The notes under the pieces were generated by a model. The model was not told the DNA's origin. It saw only the letters and a list, made by a program, of their open reading frames with translations, and searched no databases. From positions 1-64,000 of the forward strand of contig NZ_JAFBDA010000018.1 in NCBI RefSeq assembly GCF_016907995.1: a DNA stretch of 64,000 nucleotides, read 5' to 3'. The translations under genes and the position numbers were made by a program. Position 1 is the first letter of the stretch. Each line of letters starts with the position of its first letter. Positions 9,901-17,036 of this stretch are shown piece after piece. The DNA comes from Clostridium sardiniense (GTDB taxonomy: Bacteria; Bacillota; Clostridia; Clostridiales; Clostridiaceae).

Positions 9901-10099
9901 TTTTTATGACATACTCTTGTTCACCAGTTTGTACATAGCATTCTTCCAATATATTATTATAAAATTCACTATTTCTTCTCATATAAAAAGAGAGCGATTC
10001 ATCACCGCTCTCTAAGAAAGATTCTATCTTTATATTTTTATATTCTTTTAAATCACAAATTTTCTTTTTATTAATATCAAATATTTGTATTATTTTCAC
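3956..10099 (-). CDS. Giant Tal-like tail spike/fibre protein
   Basis: The 2047-residue protein starts at a GTG preceded by GGGAG. Residues 1-300 resemble the N-terminal hub region of phage minor structural proteins (Tal, gp27-like). Residues about 380-530 are a chain of roughly eleven-residue repeats of the form AxIxNLKAxxA, typical of rod-like fibre shafts. There follow several lectin-like modules, each opening with GGRN, GSRN or WGSRN and ending with a WTPAPED-type linker, then coiled-coil spacers. The last 430 residues (INVRIGRGWNNGQHGG, QDLWVHG, IIGTPGTEFDFEIKA) are paralogous to the C-terminus of the fibre at 10855-13074. It probably forms the tail tip and binds the host surface. Confidence 0.85.
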   Translation of the reverse strand: MKIIQIFDINKKKICDLKEYKNIKIESFLESGDESLSFYMRRNSEFYNNILEECYVQTGEQEYVIKNKKIINEEYALLECQLNLEDLEAIILSKFDNNRINIDETMNKVLLNTGWSFNVTNSKKIRRILRIDSNVLDVIKNIFEVYNYKPIFNTLSKTISIRISEEKGVYNFDEINIKRIGDNSYDYATRMIPKGINNLDISKINNGKNFVENHVHSNKIKSIYWKNTNYSNPEDLKEDAEIRLSQLAKPRETFIVKVSDLSQISKINILDYRVGDKLTHKNLIKTEILTIIRLINYPDNIYNNLAIISNCTLNFPKPEEKLKEIANLVSNAILDDGTINGKVIDNIDVNQIQDFKNKVSDAAQVNKILSQIDEMNLNKVNVAELNATKAKINDLEVTGTATIRRLNVTDANIENLKTHDLTTINANIKNLKVEKAEVNDLKVINEDVTKLKAEDANIKNAAIENLKATNAEITTLKAEKADITGLNAAVGKIGVLESKTASFENALAGNLTADNFHANSITAGSGIIAEGAIGDAQINSLSGNKLNFGTVDTSKVTIAGSTGRFRIVGNKLQVLDNKDGKLYERIMLGIDDNNKSTLALRGKDGQTTLIDENGLTDAGFTNGYGKIDENSLDASKFDKNSIVRQVNGSTETIKGTKVQIGDRTLDVELSTQNNTITEHGKELSTQKTTIQALDNAIKLKVDNQTFTQFTNTISTDINTTKQDAIKQANKNTIDSINNIKIGGRNFFKKTTPMNQLAGKVTLTRNNNENGFIFEGNQTGENIARISGVITENGYWTFSALVSTNATGSPTMNIDICDKDIENISIPAGGGGADFGSYKKIVKTAYINNYSSNTYNFVDIQYNAWATLKFKNVKIEKGNKPTDWTPAPEDIQDNIDNAINSANAYTTAQITTVNTNLSKATSEVNILKEQISTKVSQSDVDRSISNIEFGGRNLILKSDLLKFNPNNTGLGTSTLQSDNTGKFYRAIPDVGKTVSLYYFCTGDNISEQLVTDSKTLYSMSLDVRVSKDSVVSRFNFENEKWKQVSLSKDQWTRIKLEGFTLPSTTNKALIIALDSSPNVYLDYRNLKIEKGTKCSDWTPAPDDLKAIIDLAKKTDEKINQVSTELKQTKESFGVSVNSLNSKTSTIETNISNTSTLLNGKIDKAKIDAINNAVNQAKSIADSKKNEAINTANQNTNNKINEITIGSRNYFINGDFSEPIISGAGTIVDVTGEGSKKVPFKKCLYLSNKQGISGYDLIPGLNINPNAFNGKKIAISFWAKYRNVTLGVNDWNRLRFGELDVFGTDSYAWYPGILSVVGTNETWTKYRGFIDLSNCDGKTITGLNAKFLLEGTSAGEAWVTGIQYEIGSKITDWKPAVEDTRSNIESAKGEAINSSNSYTNSAKQQAIDSANSHANSIAEQKKNEAIWGSRNIPDTRNDNQSPGWYFKTYPNQSITEFKYSNSIGITASGNPYGTLETKVPWGDASGGYPVQTFRSNSTATYQRHGTSNTTWSGWIQIEDTQGSQSKANTAKNEANGYTNTQINTVNSKVSNVQSNLNVLKNEINTKVSKSDIDKTVTNINNQIKLSNEKINTAESSFTQKTNSINSKVSQIESTTNTLNGKITSNTNRISNAESKITPNAIVNSVNSNIASGGAIKGTSTILDKDKLTIKDSDNSRIELQKGGIFAYNTTNKKTYYLNDGEIGICAKDNSDALGILTSVYRQDGDFVNKTYPYGNMKGVGLFAGDYAQYIALGHDLIWGDDSKYQSYIICNKNGWIHLGTGLNFNSKESIYNLVGLNKKQSSELFISELSISNNQVNTNSSDGNLWLNYGKGYDCWKSGQDNINVRIGRGWNNGQHGGLVCQDLWVHGNKHRIVDCGDLGFIGMEAYETSSPYFGDIGNAKLDENGVCYIVFDREFMEVTDTNVNYKVDISIVSENLDVKVQVAKKFIDKVKIIGTPGTEFDFEIKAIQKGVEQKRFKRIDEKRNEKVNYSINDEVLGKQPSKNIAKGEGVMDDMELLRSTRYKEIMNNKTTNKAYEILNYMEGVMNNG

Positions 10100-10133
10100 T
10101 TGGTCTAACTCCCTTCTTTTAAATATTTTAATT

Positions 10134-10166
10134 AAAGGTCTTAGCCAGACCTAACGATCTATATTT
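10134..10166 (-). other. Intercistronic hairpin between tail genes
   Basis: On the minus strand AGGTCT-GGCTA-AGACCT forms a compact hairpin flanked by inverted TTTTAATTAAAAT tracts, with no T-run. It separates the small gene at 10170 from the giant spike gene and may set message stability or a processing point. Confidence 0.4.
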
Positions 10167-10169
10167 TAA

Positions 10170-10433
10170 TTAAAATATTATATTTCCTAATTCATTTGCT
10201 CTCTTTTCAGCTAAATCTTTGAATTCTTTGTACTTAGCTTGTACTTCTACTGCATTTGCTTTATACAATTCTTTATCATTTACTACAACGTTTATATTTG
10301 CTCCAAATGTATCACGATTTAAACTACATGACATATACATTATTTGTATACCATTATCAGTGTTTACACTCCCACTTATGTTTATATCTTCTCTTATATT
10401 TGAAACTATCTTACTTGTTGTTTCGTTTTCCAT
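10170..10433 (-). CDS. Small tail-region protein of unknown function
   Basis: The 87-residue protein has a strong AAGGAGGAATTGTA-ATG start. It contains a beta-rich middle (GIQIMYMSCSLNRDTFGANINVVVNDKEL) and a C-terminal helix (EVQAKYKEFKDLAEKRANEL). No family is recognised. It lies in a cluster of three small genes between the fibre and the giant spike and is presumably a minor tail or assembly protein. Confidence 0.6.
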   Translation of the reverse strand: MENETTSKIVSNIREDINISGSVNTDNGIQIMYMSCSLNRDTFGANINVVVNDKELYKANAVEVQAKYKEFKDLAEKRANELGNIIF

Positions 10434-10445
10434 TACAATTCCTCC

Positions 10446-10655
10446 TTAAATATAATTATTTTTAAATTTTATCTTACCATTTTCCGTATATAATTCTAAA
10501 AGCCTATCATTTAATATTGGAATATTGTATATATCCATGTTCCAAGCTATAAATAGCTCTCTTATTAAATGATAACCCCCTATAAAATTACTTCCATTTT
10601 TTAAATCTATTAAGATTTGACTCTTTAATTCATCTGAAAGTATATTTTTTCTCAT
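10446..10655 (-). CDS. Small tail-region protein of unknown function
   Basis: The 69-residue protein starts at ATG after AGGAGC that overlaps the end of the preceding gene. It is helical with a central FIGGYHLIRELFIAWNMDIYNIPILNDRLL segment. Position between fibre and spike suggests an XkdX-like or assembly role, but no diagnostic motif is visible. Confidence 0.6.
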   Translation of the reverse strand: MRKNILSDELKSQILIDLKNGSNFIGGYHLIRELFIAWNMDIYNIPILNDRLLELYTENGKIKFKNNYI

Positions 10656-10656
10656 C

Positions 10657-10854
10657 TTACGCTCCTAATAAATTAGTTTTTACATAATCTTGGACTTCTT
10701 GAATCTTCTTTTTAAGATCTTCATCCATAACTATTCTACTTTCTCTCTCATTATTTCTAACAATTACACCTTCTGAATTTATTTCAGAATAAGTAAACGT
10801 TATCATCTTTCCTTCTACGACCTCACTTATTGCTAATCCTGTTAATGTCTTCAT
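10657..10854 (-). CDS. Small protein following the fibre gene
   Basis: The 65-residue protein begins at the ATG immediately after the fibre gene's TAG stop, with an AAAGGA site inside the fibre's last codons, so translation is coupled. The pattern (short strand, acidic turn, strand with RESRIVM, then helix) resembles the 72-residue product that follows the other big tail gene at 3745-3963. Function unknown. Confidence 0.6.
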   Translation of the reverse strand: MKTLTGLAISEVVEGKMITFTYSEINSEGVIVRNNERESRIVMDEDLKKKIQEVQDYVKTNLLGA

Positions 10855-13074
10855 CTATAAATCATTCCTTTCATCTAATAATAAATTATTTTTATTTGTA
10901 TTTTTAATCATGTCTTTTAAATTATCTATATTTTGATTCTTGTTTACATGACTTAATGATACTAATTCTAATAATGTTTGTTGATTCTTATCTAAATTTT
11001 CCTTTGATATATCTTTAATTGTATCTAAGTTTCCATTGTTCAATCCATTATCCATGAATACTTTTTCTCTTGTTCTATCTAGTCTATTTGTCTCATAATT
11101 TCTTCTCTTGCACTTAACTTCCCAATCAAATTTAGTTCCAGGTGTTCCAATTACTTTAAAATAATTAGCTTGCTTTTCACAACATTGAACTTTGGCTTTT
11201 AAGTCATCTGAAATTATATCAATGTGTACCCTATATTCTATATCTGTGTTTACTGTCTTAACAAATATAGGATCTAAATAAATATAACAATAACCTTTTT
11301 CATTTATAGTGCCTCCACCATTGTCGCCAAATTGTGGTTCTGCCATTTCATACGCATGAAGTCCTATAAAACCCAGTTCTTTTGTGTTAACTATATTATG
11401 CTTGCTACCATGAACCCATAAATCTTGACAAACCAATTGTCCATGTTGTCCATTATTCCATCCTCTACCTATTCTCACATTAATATCATCCTGATGTGCA
11501 TTATATGTATCTATACCCTTACCATAGTTAAGCCATAAGTTACCATCTGCTGAATTTGTATTTACCTGATTTCCACTTACGCATATACTATTCATCAAAG
11601 TATCCTCTTTACCCCAACGATTTATTGAAGTTAATCCTCTAACTTGATTATCATGAAAATCTAGTGTTGTATACACATGTCCCCAACCTTTTTTATTAAA
11701 GGTAATATACTCATCATATTTGCTATCATCACCCCATATATCATCATGTCCCAAGGTAAGATATCCTGCATAGTCACCTGCAAATATACCAACTCCTTTT
11801 ATATTTCCTCCTGGAGTAGTTAATGATACACCATCATTTAAAGTCTTTTTATACACCGAAGTAATTATCCCAAGCGGATCACTATTATCCTTGGAGCATA
11901 TACCTATTTCACTATCGCTCATATAATAAGTTTTTTTATTTGTTGTATTGTAAGCAGTTATATTTCCTTTTTCTAGTTCTACTCTAGAATTATCTACATC
12001 CTTAACAACAAATTTATTCTTATCTAAAACTGTCGATGTTCCCCCTAACACTTCACCATTACTTAAACTTTCATTCACACTGTTAATTATAGCTGTTGGA
12101 GTAATCTTGTTTTCTGCTTCATTTATTTTTTTTACATTTGATTCAAGCAACTCATTAAGCCTTTTAGTTGCATCAGCCTGAGTCTTTATATTTCCTTGAT
12201 TTACTTTTATATCATCAATTATTGGATCAGTAACTTCTTTAACTTTAACTCCAATACTTTTTTCAGTCTCACTTATTGATATTTTAGTTGTATCGAGACC
12301 TTGTTTAATCTCATCTAATTTTTTCTCAACATCTAATTTTATATCCTTTAATTCACTAGCTTCATCTATAGCAATATTTAATTCTTTAGTAGCACCTTTT
12401 GCACTAACAGTTGTTGTTTTTAAAGTTTCGTTGGCTTTATTTGCTATATCCACATTTTTAGGTAATTCTTTATTTAGCTCCACTCCTGTATTTACAACAG
12501 GCGTTAATTTATCTAGTAGTGGTTGCCCTATATTTATGTCACTTTTTAATGCTAAGTCTAATGGAGTTCCAACTCTTATATCTTCTGCAAGTTTAGGCTC
12601 TAGTATTTTTGCTTCATTTACTGTATCTTTTAATTCTTTTGTTACAACTATAACATCCCCCATAGTCTTTATAGCATCTAGAACTATTTTTCCTTCTTTT
12701 AAAACATCCCCTAATGTTTCTATAACATTTCCATTAGCATCTAAAACTGTATATATCCTATCTGCACCAATAAGTTCTACCCCAATACCATGAAAATCAA
12801 TTATTACGTCTTTACCAGCCATACTTTTATCAAAATATATAGTAGAATTATTATTGATATAATATGAGTTAGGTTCAATTTCATCAAAATTGAATACTTG
12901 ATACATTCCTTCTGGCTGTATAATACTAACGCCTTTAAATTCATCAGGTATCTCTTCTAATAATACTTGATTATGTACTGGTGAAACTTGACATGGTTTT
13001 ATTATATGTATTGACTGCGGATTTCCATCTTTATCAATATGATATTTAGTTATAATCTTCTCAATATTCTTCAT
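10855..13074 (-). CDS. Tail fibre protein with spike-type C-terminus
   Basis: The 739-residue protein opens with a baseplate-attachment-like domain (residues 1-125, ending VELIGADRIYTVLDANGNV), then a long coiled-coil/helical shaft (about 130-330, rich in repeated K/E/L/D), then a C-terminal receptor-type region. That region is clearly paralogous to the end of the 2047-residue spike: both contain NTTNKKTYY, GVGxFAGDYA, GHDxIWGDDSKY, RIGRGWNNGQHG, VCQDLWVHG and IIGTPGT or VIGTPGT. The ATG follows AAAGGAGAGTGTTAA. It likely forms a side fibre on the same baseplate and may recognise a related ligand. Confidence 0.82.
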   Translation of the reverse strand: MKNIEKIITKYHIDKDGNPQSIHIIKPCQVSPVHNQVLLEEIPDEFKGVSIIQPEGMYQVFNFDEIEPNSYYINNNSTIYFDKSMAGKDVIIDFHGIGVELIGADRIYTVLDANGNVIETLGDVLKEGKIVLDAIKTMGDVIVVTKELKDTVNEAKILEPKLAEDIRVGTPLDLALKSDINIGQPLLDKLTPVVNTGVELNKELPKNVDIANKANETLKTTTVSAKGATKELNIAIDEASELKDIKLDVEKKLDEIKQGLDTTKISISETEKSIGVKVKEVTDPIIDDIKVNQGNIKTQADATKRLNELLESNVKKINEAENKITPTAIINSVNESLSNGEVLGGTSTVLDKNKFVVKDVDNSRVELEKGNITAYNTTNKKTYYMSDSEIGICSKDNSDPLGIITSVYKKTLNDGVSLTTPGGNIKGVGIFAGDYAGYLTLGHDDIWGDDSKYDEYITFNKKGWGHVYTTLDFHDNQVRGLTSINRWGKEDTLMNSICVSGNQVNTNSADGNLWLNYGKGIDTYNAHQDDINVRIGRGWNNGQHGQLVCQDLWVHGSKHNIVNTKELGFIGLHAYEMAEPQFGDNGGGTINEKGYCYIYLDPIFVKTVNTDIEYRVHIDIISDDLKAKVQCCEKQANYFKVIGTPGTKFDWEVKCKRRNYETNRLDRTREKVFMDNGLNNGNLDTIKDISKENLDKNQQTLLELVSLSHVNKNQNIDNLKDMIKNTNKNNLLLDERNDL

Positions 13075-13092
13075 TTAACACTCTCCTTTCTT

Positions 13093-16000
13093 TTATATTG
13101 ATACAAATTCATTTAATGAAAGTAGAGCATCTATTCTACCATTTGTATCGGATTTTATTTCTATTATATTTACACCGTTTAACTTTAGATGTCTACCAAT
13201 ATTTAAATTAATATCTTCATTTATACCGCTTGTTACTAATTTTCCATTAACCACCACTTGTACATTTCTAGGCATGCCGTATTCAACTATAGAATATATT
13301 GGTTCATGTCCGTGATTCTGCATATTAACAATATGATTATGTGTATCGTCTTGATAAATATCATTAGTAATATTTTTTCTAGCACTTTGTTTAAAAGTAG
13401 CAATATTACCTAGTGTCTCAAAATTATCGCTATAGCTGTTTAAAATAAAATAGTCAGTCCCATTAGAGTCTATTGACGTTACTACCTCTTTCTTTCCTCC
13501 ATCTTCTACGCCTTTAAAAGAAGATCTATATTTATCTAAATGAACAAACAAATTAGCACTTCTAATTTCTTTTACTCCATTCGATATAGGGCAATACATT
13601 TTTAATGGATGATATTTACCAATATTATCTGTTTTAGAAATAGTATCAATTTGCGCCATACCATCACCGCTAATCATAATTCTACCTTTGCTGTCATACA
13701 TCAAAAAGCTACACATTGTTTTCCCATTACTTTCATAGAATCCTAATCTAGCTTTTAATGTTTTATCTTCGTTATAGACACTAAGCCCATTTTTATCTAT
13801 TCTAAATGTATTATTTGGGTTTGCTAAATTCATCCTTTCTCCCACTACACCAGTTCCAAAAATACTTTTAGCAACAACCCCTTTATCATCAGCTATTACT
13901 TTACAATTAGTCCAATTATCTTGTGTAACTGCCATAAACCCACTACCAATATACATTTGATTATTAGTAGTGCCATTGCTTTTATCTGTACACCATACCC
14001 CTGAGTCTGTAATATCTGTTTGATTTGTATTTGATCTACTTGTAATTGCAACATTAGATGTATCAATACCTTTAGTTTTTATATCTCTAATAACCATGTT
14101 TGTAGATGTACTATCTATCCATGTATTTTTCCAAGTTGATATTGCATTTTTACTATAATCAGCTTTTCTAGCTACATTTCTTATAGTTTTCAAGTCATGA
14201 TATTTCTTTAATTTATTTTCTAAATCAACACTGTCTATTTTTCCACTCACATTATTCTTAGGCGGGATATATTTAAATCCAGTTACAATTACTGTTCCAT
14301 CTTCAATATCCTCATTACCATCTTCATAGACTATATGAGCCTTATTACCAAGTGAAACTACATTTTTCCAACCTCTAGGGTGTTTAGTTAATCCTGCTAC
14401 ATTACTTTTAAAAGATATAGGTATCTTATTTCTTTCCTCAAGAACCAATTTAGAATTACGATACAACTCATCTGAATCTGTATAATAATCATCTTGTTGT
14501 CTTTCGGAATATATGAATTCGTCTAACTCATTAAGATCCTCATCTGTGAATATAATTCCATCAGAATCTTTAGCATCTTTTTTAATTATTTTTTTATTGC
14601 ATTCTTGCATTTTATCATCTATTATTCTTATACTATCTTTTAATGATGTTAAATCCTTCATTGTTTTAGATATAGAATTCATTAATTTATTTATTTCTTC
14701 TTCTATTTTCTTATAATCATCAGCAGCTAACTCACTTTTTTCTTCACCAGCTTTTATATATGCTACTTTTAAAGAATCTTGAACCTTCTTTTTTTCATTT
14801 AAATCTGAAAGCTGCGCTTCTAAATATAGGCTATCTTGATACTTACTATCTTTCTCTTCCTTAAGTTTATGCCACTCATTGAATACTTCTTGAGTTAATT
14901 TTTCATATCTCATTAGAGCTATTTGCAATTCATTACTTATGTTCCCTTGTCTTATAATATAACTAAAATCCTCTATATAGCTTGTGCCAAGTGGATTTAC
15001 CTCATTGATACTAATACCATCTTTACCTTCTACTACAAGTCTAGTGATTACTTCATCTACCCTTAAATCCTTTTCTACTCCAGTCATATATTGATCGTAA
15101 TACAAATAGAATCCTGAATCTCTACCCAAATTATCTCTACTTATTACATTTATTATTTTATTATAAGTATCGAACTCAAATAAACAATCATATGCAGTAG
15201 CGGTTATATCCCTTAAAAATGGCAACCATTGATGAGTACCTTTATCCATAGTTCTATATTTAGTCTTTGTTCTTACTACTTTATTTCCAGTATTATAAGT
15301 CAAATATATGCTTTTTATATCAACATCTAAGTTTTCTAAATATGTAAAGTCTTTTTTTATTTTTTTTACAAATCCATCTTTAAGTTTGAATTCATATTTA
15401 ATAACACATTTATAGTCATCACTTATACCATAACTGGCTTTTATATTAACTATAGGTTGTCCAAATTTATCAAAGTCATGCTCATAGTTTTCTTCTTTAA
15501 GAACATCACTACTTCTATTATCCGTAGACTTTATATTTGAATATTTTATACTGAATTTTAATGCCTTATTTCCAATGTCTATATTAACTGGTATGTCATA
15601 AAGCACAGTATCCCTCTGTACATTTTTAACTACTAATGGCTCATACAATTTTATATCTTTTGTTTCATCATAAAAACCAGTGTCAGCTTTAGCCATAGAA
15701 TCAACATATCCTATTTTCCATGTAGTCTGAGTTTCAATCCAATTCAGTATCCCTTCTTCTACATCAATTTTTTCATCTTTGGCTTTATATAATTGAAAAG
15801 TACCATCTGGAACTGATATATCTTTCTTAAATAAATCAAATTCAAAAGATTTAGCAGTAACTTTCTTTTTGGATATATCTTTATTACCTTCGATTTTTAT
15901 ATCACTAATTATATATCTTTCACTTTCATTAACTACTATAAATCTCTTTGGTTTAACTTTATCGTATATTAAATTTTTAATTGTTTTTTCTTTATGAGTA

Positions 16001-16164
16001 ACCTTACTAGGTATAGTTAATGTCATAACACTAAAGTCTTCTAATTTATAATCTATGCTCTCTATAAACTCATTAGGTATTTCGCATATTTCTTCTCTAC
16101 AGTTTTTATATAAAATAGCTTTAAAAACTTCATCCCTTGAATTTATCTTTACTTTTCTGAAAAT
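13093..16164 (-). CDS. Tal-like tail protein, probably started at an AUU codon
   Basis: From the first ATG (ending 16026) this is 977 residues, but that ATG has no ribosome site. The open frame continues upstream for 46 codons without ATG, GTG or TTG, up to ATT codons seven or four bases behind a perfect AAGGAGG. Starting at the ATT ending at 16164 gives 1023 residues beginning FRKVKINSRDEVFKAIL. The upstream gene stops 17 bases before. Residues about 1-400 fit a gp27-like/Tal hub; about 410-520 are coiled coil; the C-terminal third carries beta-rich modules and ends in a domain with HNHIVNMQNHGHEP. It should sit under the distal tail protein at the tail tip. Confidence 0.75.
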   Translation of the reverse strand: MFRKVKINSRDEVFKAILYKNCREEICEIPNEFIESIDYKLEDFSVMTLTIPSKVTHKEKTIKNLIYDKVKPKRFIVVNESERYIISDIKIEGNKDISKKKVTAKSFEFDLFKKDISVPDGTFQLYKAKDEKIDVEEGILNWIETQTTWKIGYVDSMAKADTGFYDETKDIKLYEPLVVKNVQRDTVLYDIPVNIDIGNKALKFSIKYSNIKSTDNRSSDVLKEENYEHDFDKFGQPIVNIKASYGISDDYKCVIKYEFKLKDGFVKKIKKDFTYLENLDVDIKSIYLTYNTGNKVVRTKTKYRTMDKGTHQWLPFLRDITATAYDCLFEFDTYNKIINVISRDNLGRDSGFYLYYDQYMTGVEKDLRVDEVITRLVVEGKDGISINEVNPLGTSYIEDFSYIIRQGNISNELQIALMRYEKLTQEVFNEWHKLKEEKDSKYQDSLYLEAQLSDLNEKKKVQDSLKVAYIKAGEEKSELAADDYKKIEEEINKLMNSISKTMKDLTSLKDSIRIIDDKMQECNKKIIKKDAKDSDGIIFTDEDLNELDEFIYSERQQDDYYTDSDELYRNSKLVLEERNKIPISFKSNVAGLTKHPRGWKNVVSLGNKAHIVYEDGNEDIEDGTVIVTGFKYIPPKNNVSGKIDSVDLENKLKKYHDLKTIRNVARKADYSKNAISTWKNTWIDSTSTNMVIRDIKTKGIDTSNVAITSRSNTNQTDITDSGVWCTDKSNGTTNNQMYIGSGFMAVTQDNWTNCKVIADDKGVVAKSIFGTGVVGERMNLANPNNTFRIDKNGLSVYNEDKTLKARLGFYESNGKTMCSFLMYDSKGRIMISGDGMAQIDTISKTDNIGKYHPLKMYCPISNGVKEIRSANLFVHLDKYRSSFKGVEDGGKKEVVTSIDSNGTDYFILNSYSDNFETLGNIATFKQSARKNITNDIYQDDTHNHIVNMQNHGHEPIYSIVEYGMPRNVQVVVNGKLVTSGINEDINLNIGRHLKLNGVNIIEIKSDTNGRIDALLSLNEFVSI

Positions 16165-16166
16165 AA

Positions 16167-16180
16167 TATCACCTCCTTAC
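16167..16180 (-). promoter_or_regulatory. Strong Shine-Dalgarno site that points to an ATT start
   Basis: On the minus strand AAGGAGGTGATATT precedes ATT TTC AGA. AAGGAGGTGAT is fully complementary to the 16S rRNA tail. The next frame (GTG ATA TTA) stops after ten codons, so the site only makes sense for the tail gene read from ATT. Confidence 0.65.
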
Positions 16181-16972
16181 TTACATTAGTGCTATTGGAT
16201 GTTGGTTTATAAATTTAATATTGCATTCACCAATTATTTTAAGTCTATTTCTACCATAATTTAGCTTTAGCCATTCTTTATTAAACTTATTGAATATATT
16301 TCTATTTTTATCATTCATGCTAACCACATCTTTAAGACCATCATTGTAGACATATATATGTTCGTTAAATTCTAAGCCATCAAATATAACTCTCTGATTA
16401 ATAGACTCATTTATAATCTCTAATCTTGTAGTTCCATTCAGTAATTCAACTTCTATGTCTGGATATATAAACTTCTCTAAATTAGAGCTATTATATATTT
16501 CAACTCTTTTTTCTCCATTTACTCTAAAATAATCAATTAATTGATTACTATATGCATGTGGTGCATTTAATCGCATTTCTAAATTTATATATCCTTCTTT
16601 AGCTGCATTTTCAAAATTTCTTCCTTTGGTAAAAATAACATAATAAACTATTCCTGTATTATCAAAACTCACAAAGGGCTTATATTCCTTTTGGAATAAC
16701 CACCTACATATTTCTTCTAACTCACCTTTTTTATATGGTTTAGCTATGTTGTATTCATTCATTTTCATTATTGTAATTGGTATTGTAGGAACTTTCCTTT
16801 TAACGCCTAAATATATCGGAATATCTGTTGCAGAATCATATTCTTTTATTTCTTGCTCAACTCCAAATATAATATCTTTATTTCCACCATCAACACTAAC
16901 TATTTTTAAGTTTTTATCCTTACTGCTTTTACCATCAAATTGAAAGTATCCATCTCTAAATTGCAATATCAA
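16181..16972 (-). CDS. Distal tail protein (Dit family)
   Basis: The 263-residue protein has the Sipho_tail/Dit layout: an N-terminal strand domain with ERxxP-like IPITIMKMNEYNI and the LEEICRWLFQKEYKPF region, and a C-terminal galectin-like half (VRVEIYNSSNLEKFIYPDIEVELLNG). It builds the ring between tail tube and Tal. The start is a TTG; AAGGTGGTGAT lies three bases before the first TTG and nine before a second one at 16966, so the true start may be two codons downstream. Order TMP-Dit-Tal is standard. Confidence 0.85.
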   Translation of the reverse strand: MILQFRDGYFQFDGKSSKDKNLKIVSVDGGNKDIIFGVEQEIKEYDSATDIPIYLGVKRKVPTIPITIMKMNEYNIAKPYKKGELEEICRWLFQKEYKPFVSFDNTGIVYYVIFTKGRNFENAAKEGYINLEMRLNAPHAYSNQLIDYFRVNGEKRVEIYNSSNLEKFIYPDIEVELLNGTTRLEIINESINQRVIFDGLEFNEHIYVYNDGLKDVVSMNDKNRNIFNKFNKEWLKLNYGRNRLKIIGECNIKFINQHPIALM

Positions 16973-16989
16973 TCACCACCTTTTACTTT

Positions 16990-17030
16990 AAAATTTATAT
17001 TTTAAGGAGAGTCCTTTGAACCCTCCTTAA
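16990..17030 (-). other. Hairpin between tape measure and Dit genes
   Basis: On the minus strand TTAAGGAGG and CTCCTTAA pair around GTTCAAAGGACT. There is no T-run, so it is more likely an mRNA-processing or partial-termination element than a full terminator. Confidence 0.4.
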
Positions 17031-17036
17031 ATTTAA

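Noticed and set aside
12431..12793. Plus-strand frame of 120 codons
   Set aside because: It is the shadow of the fibre's coiled-coil shaft, has no ribosome site and shows serine/phenylalanine bias typical of antisense frames.
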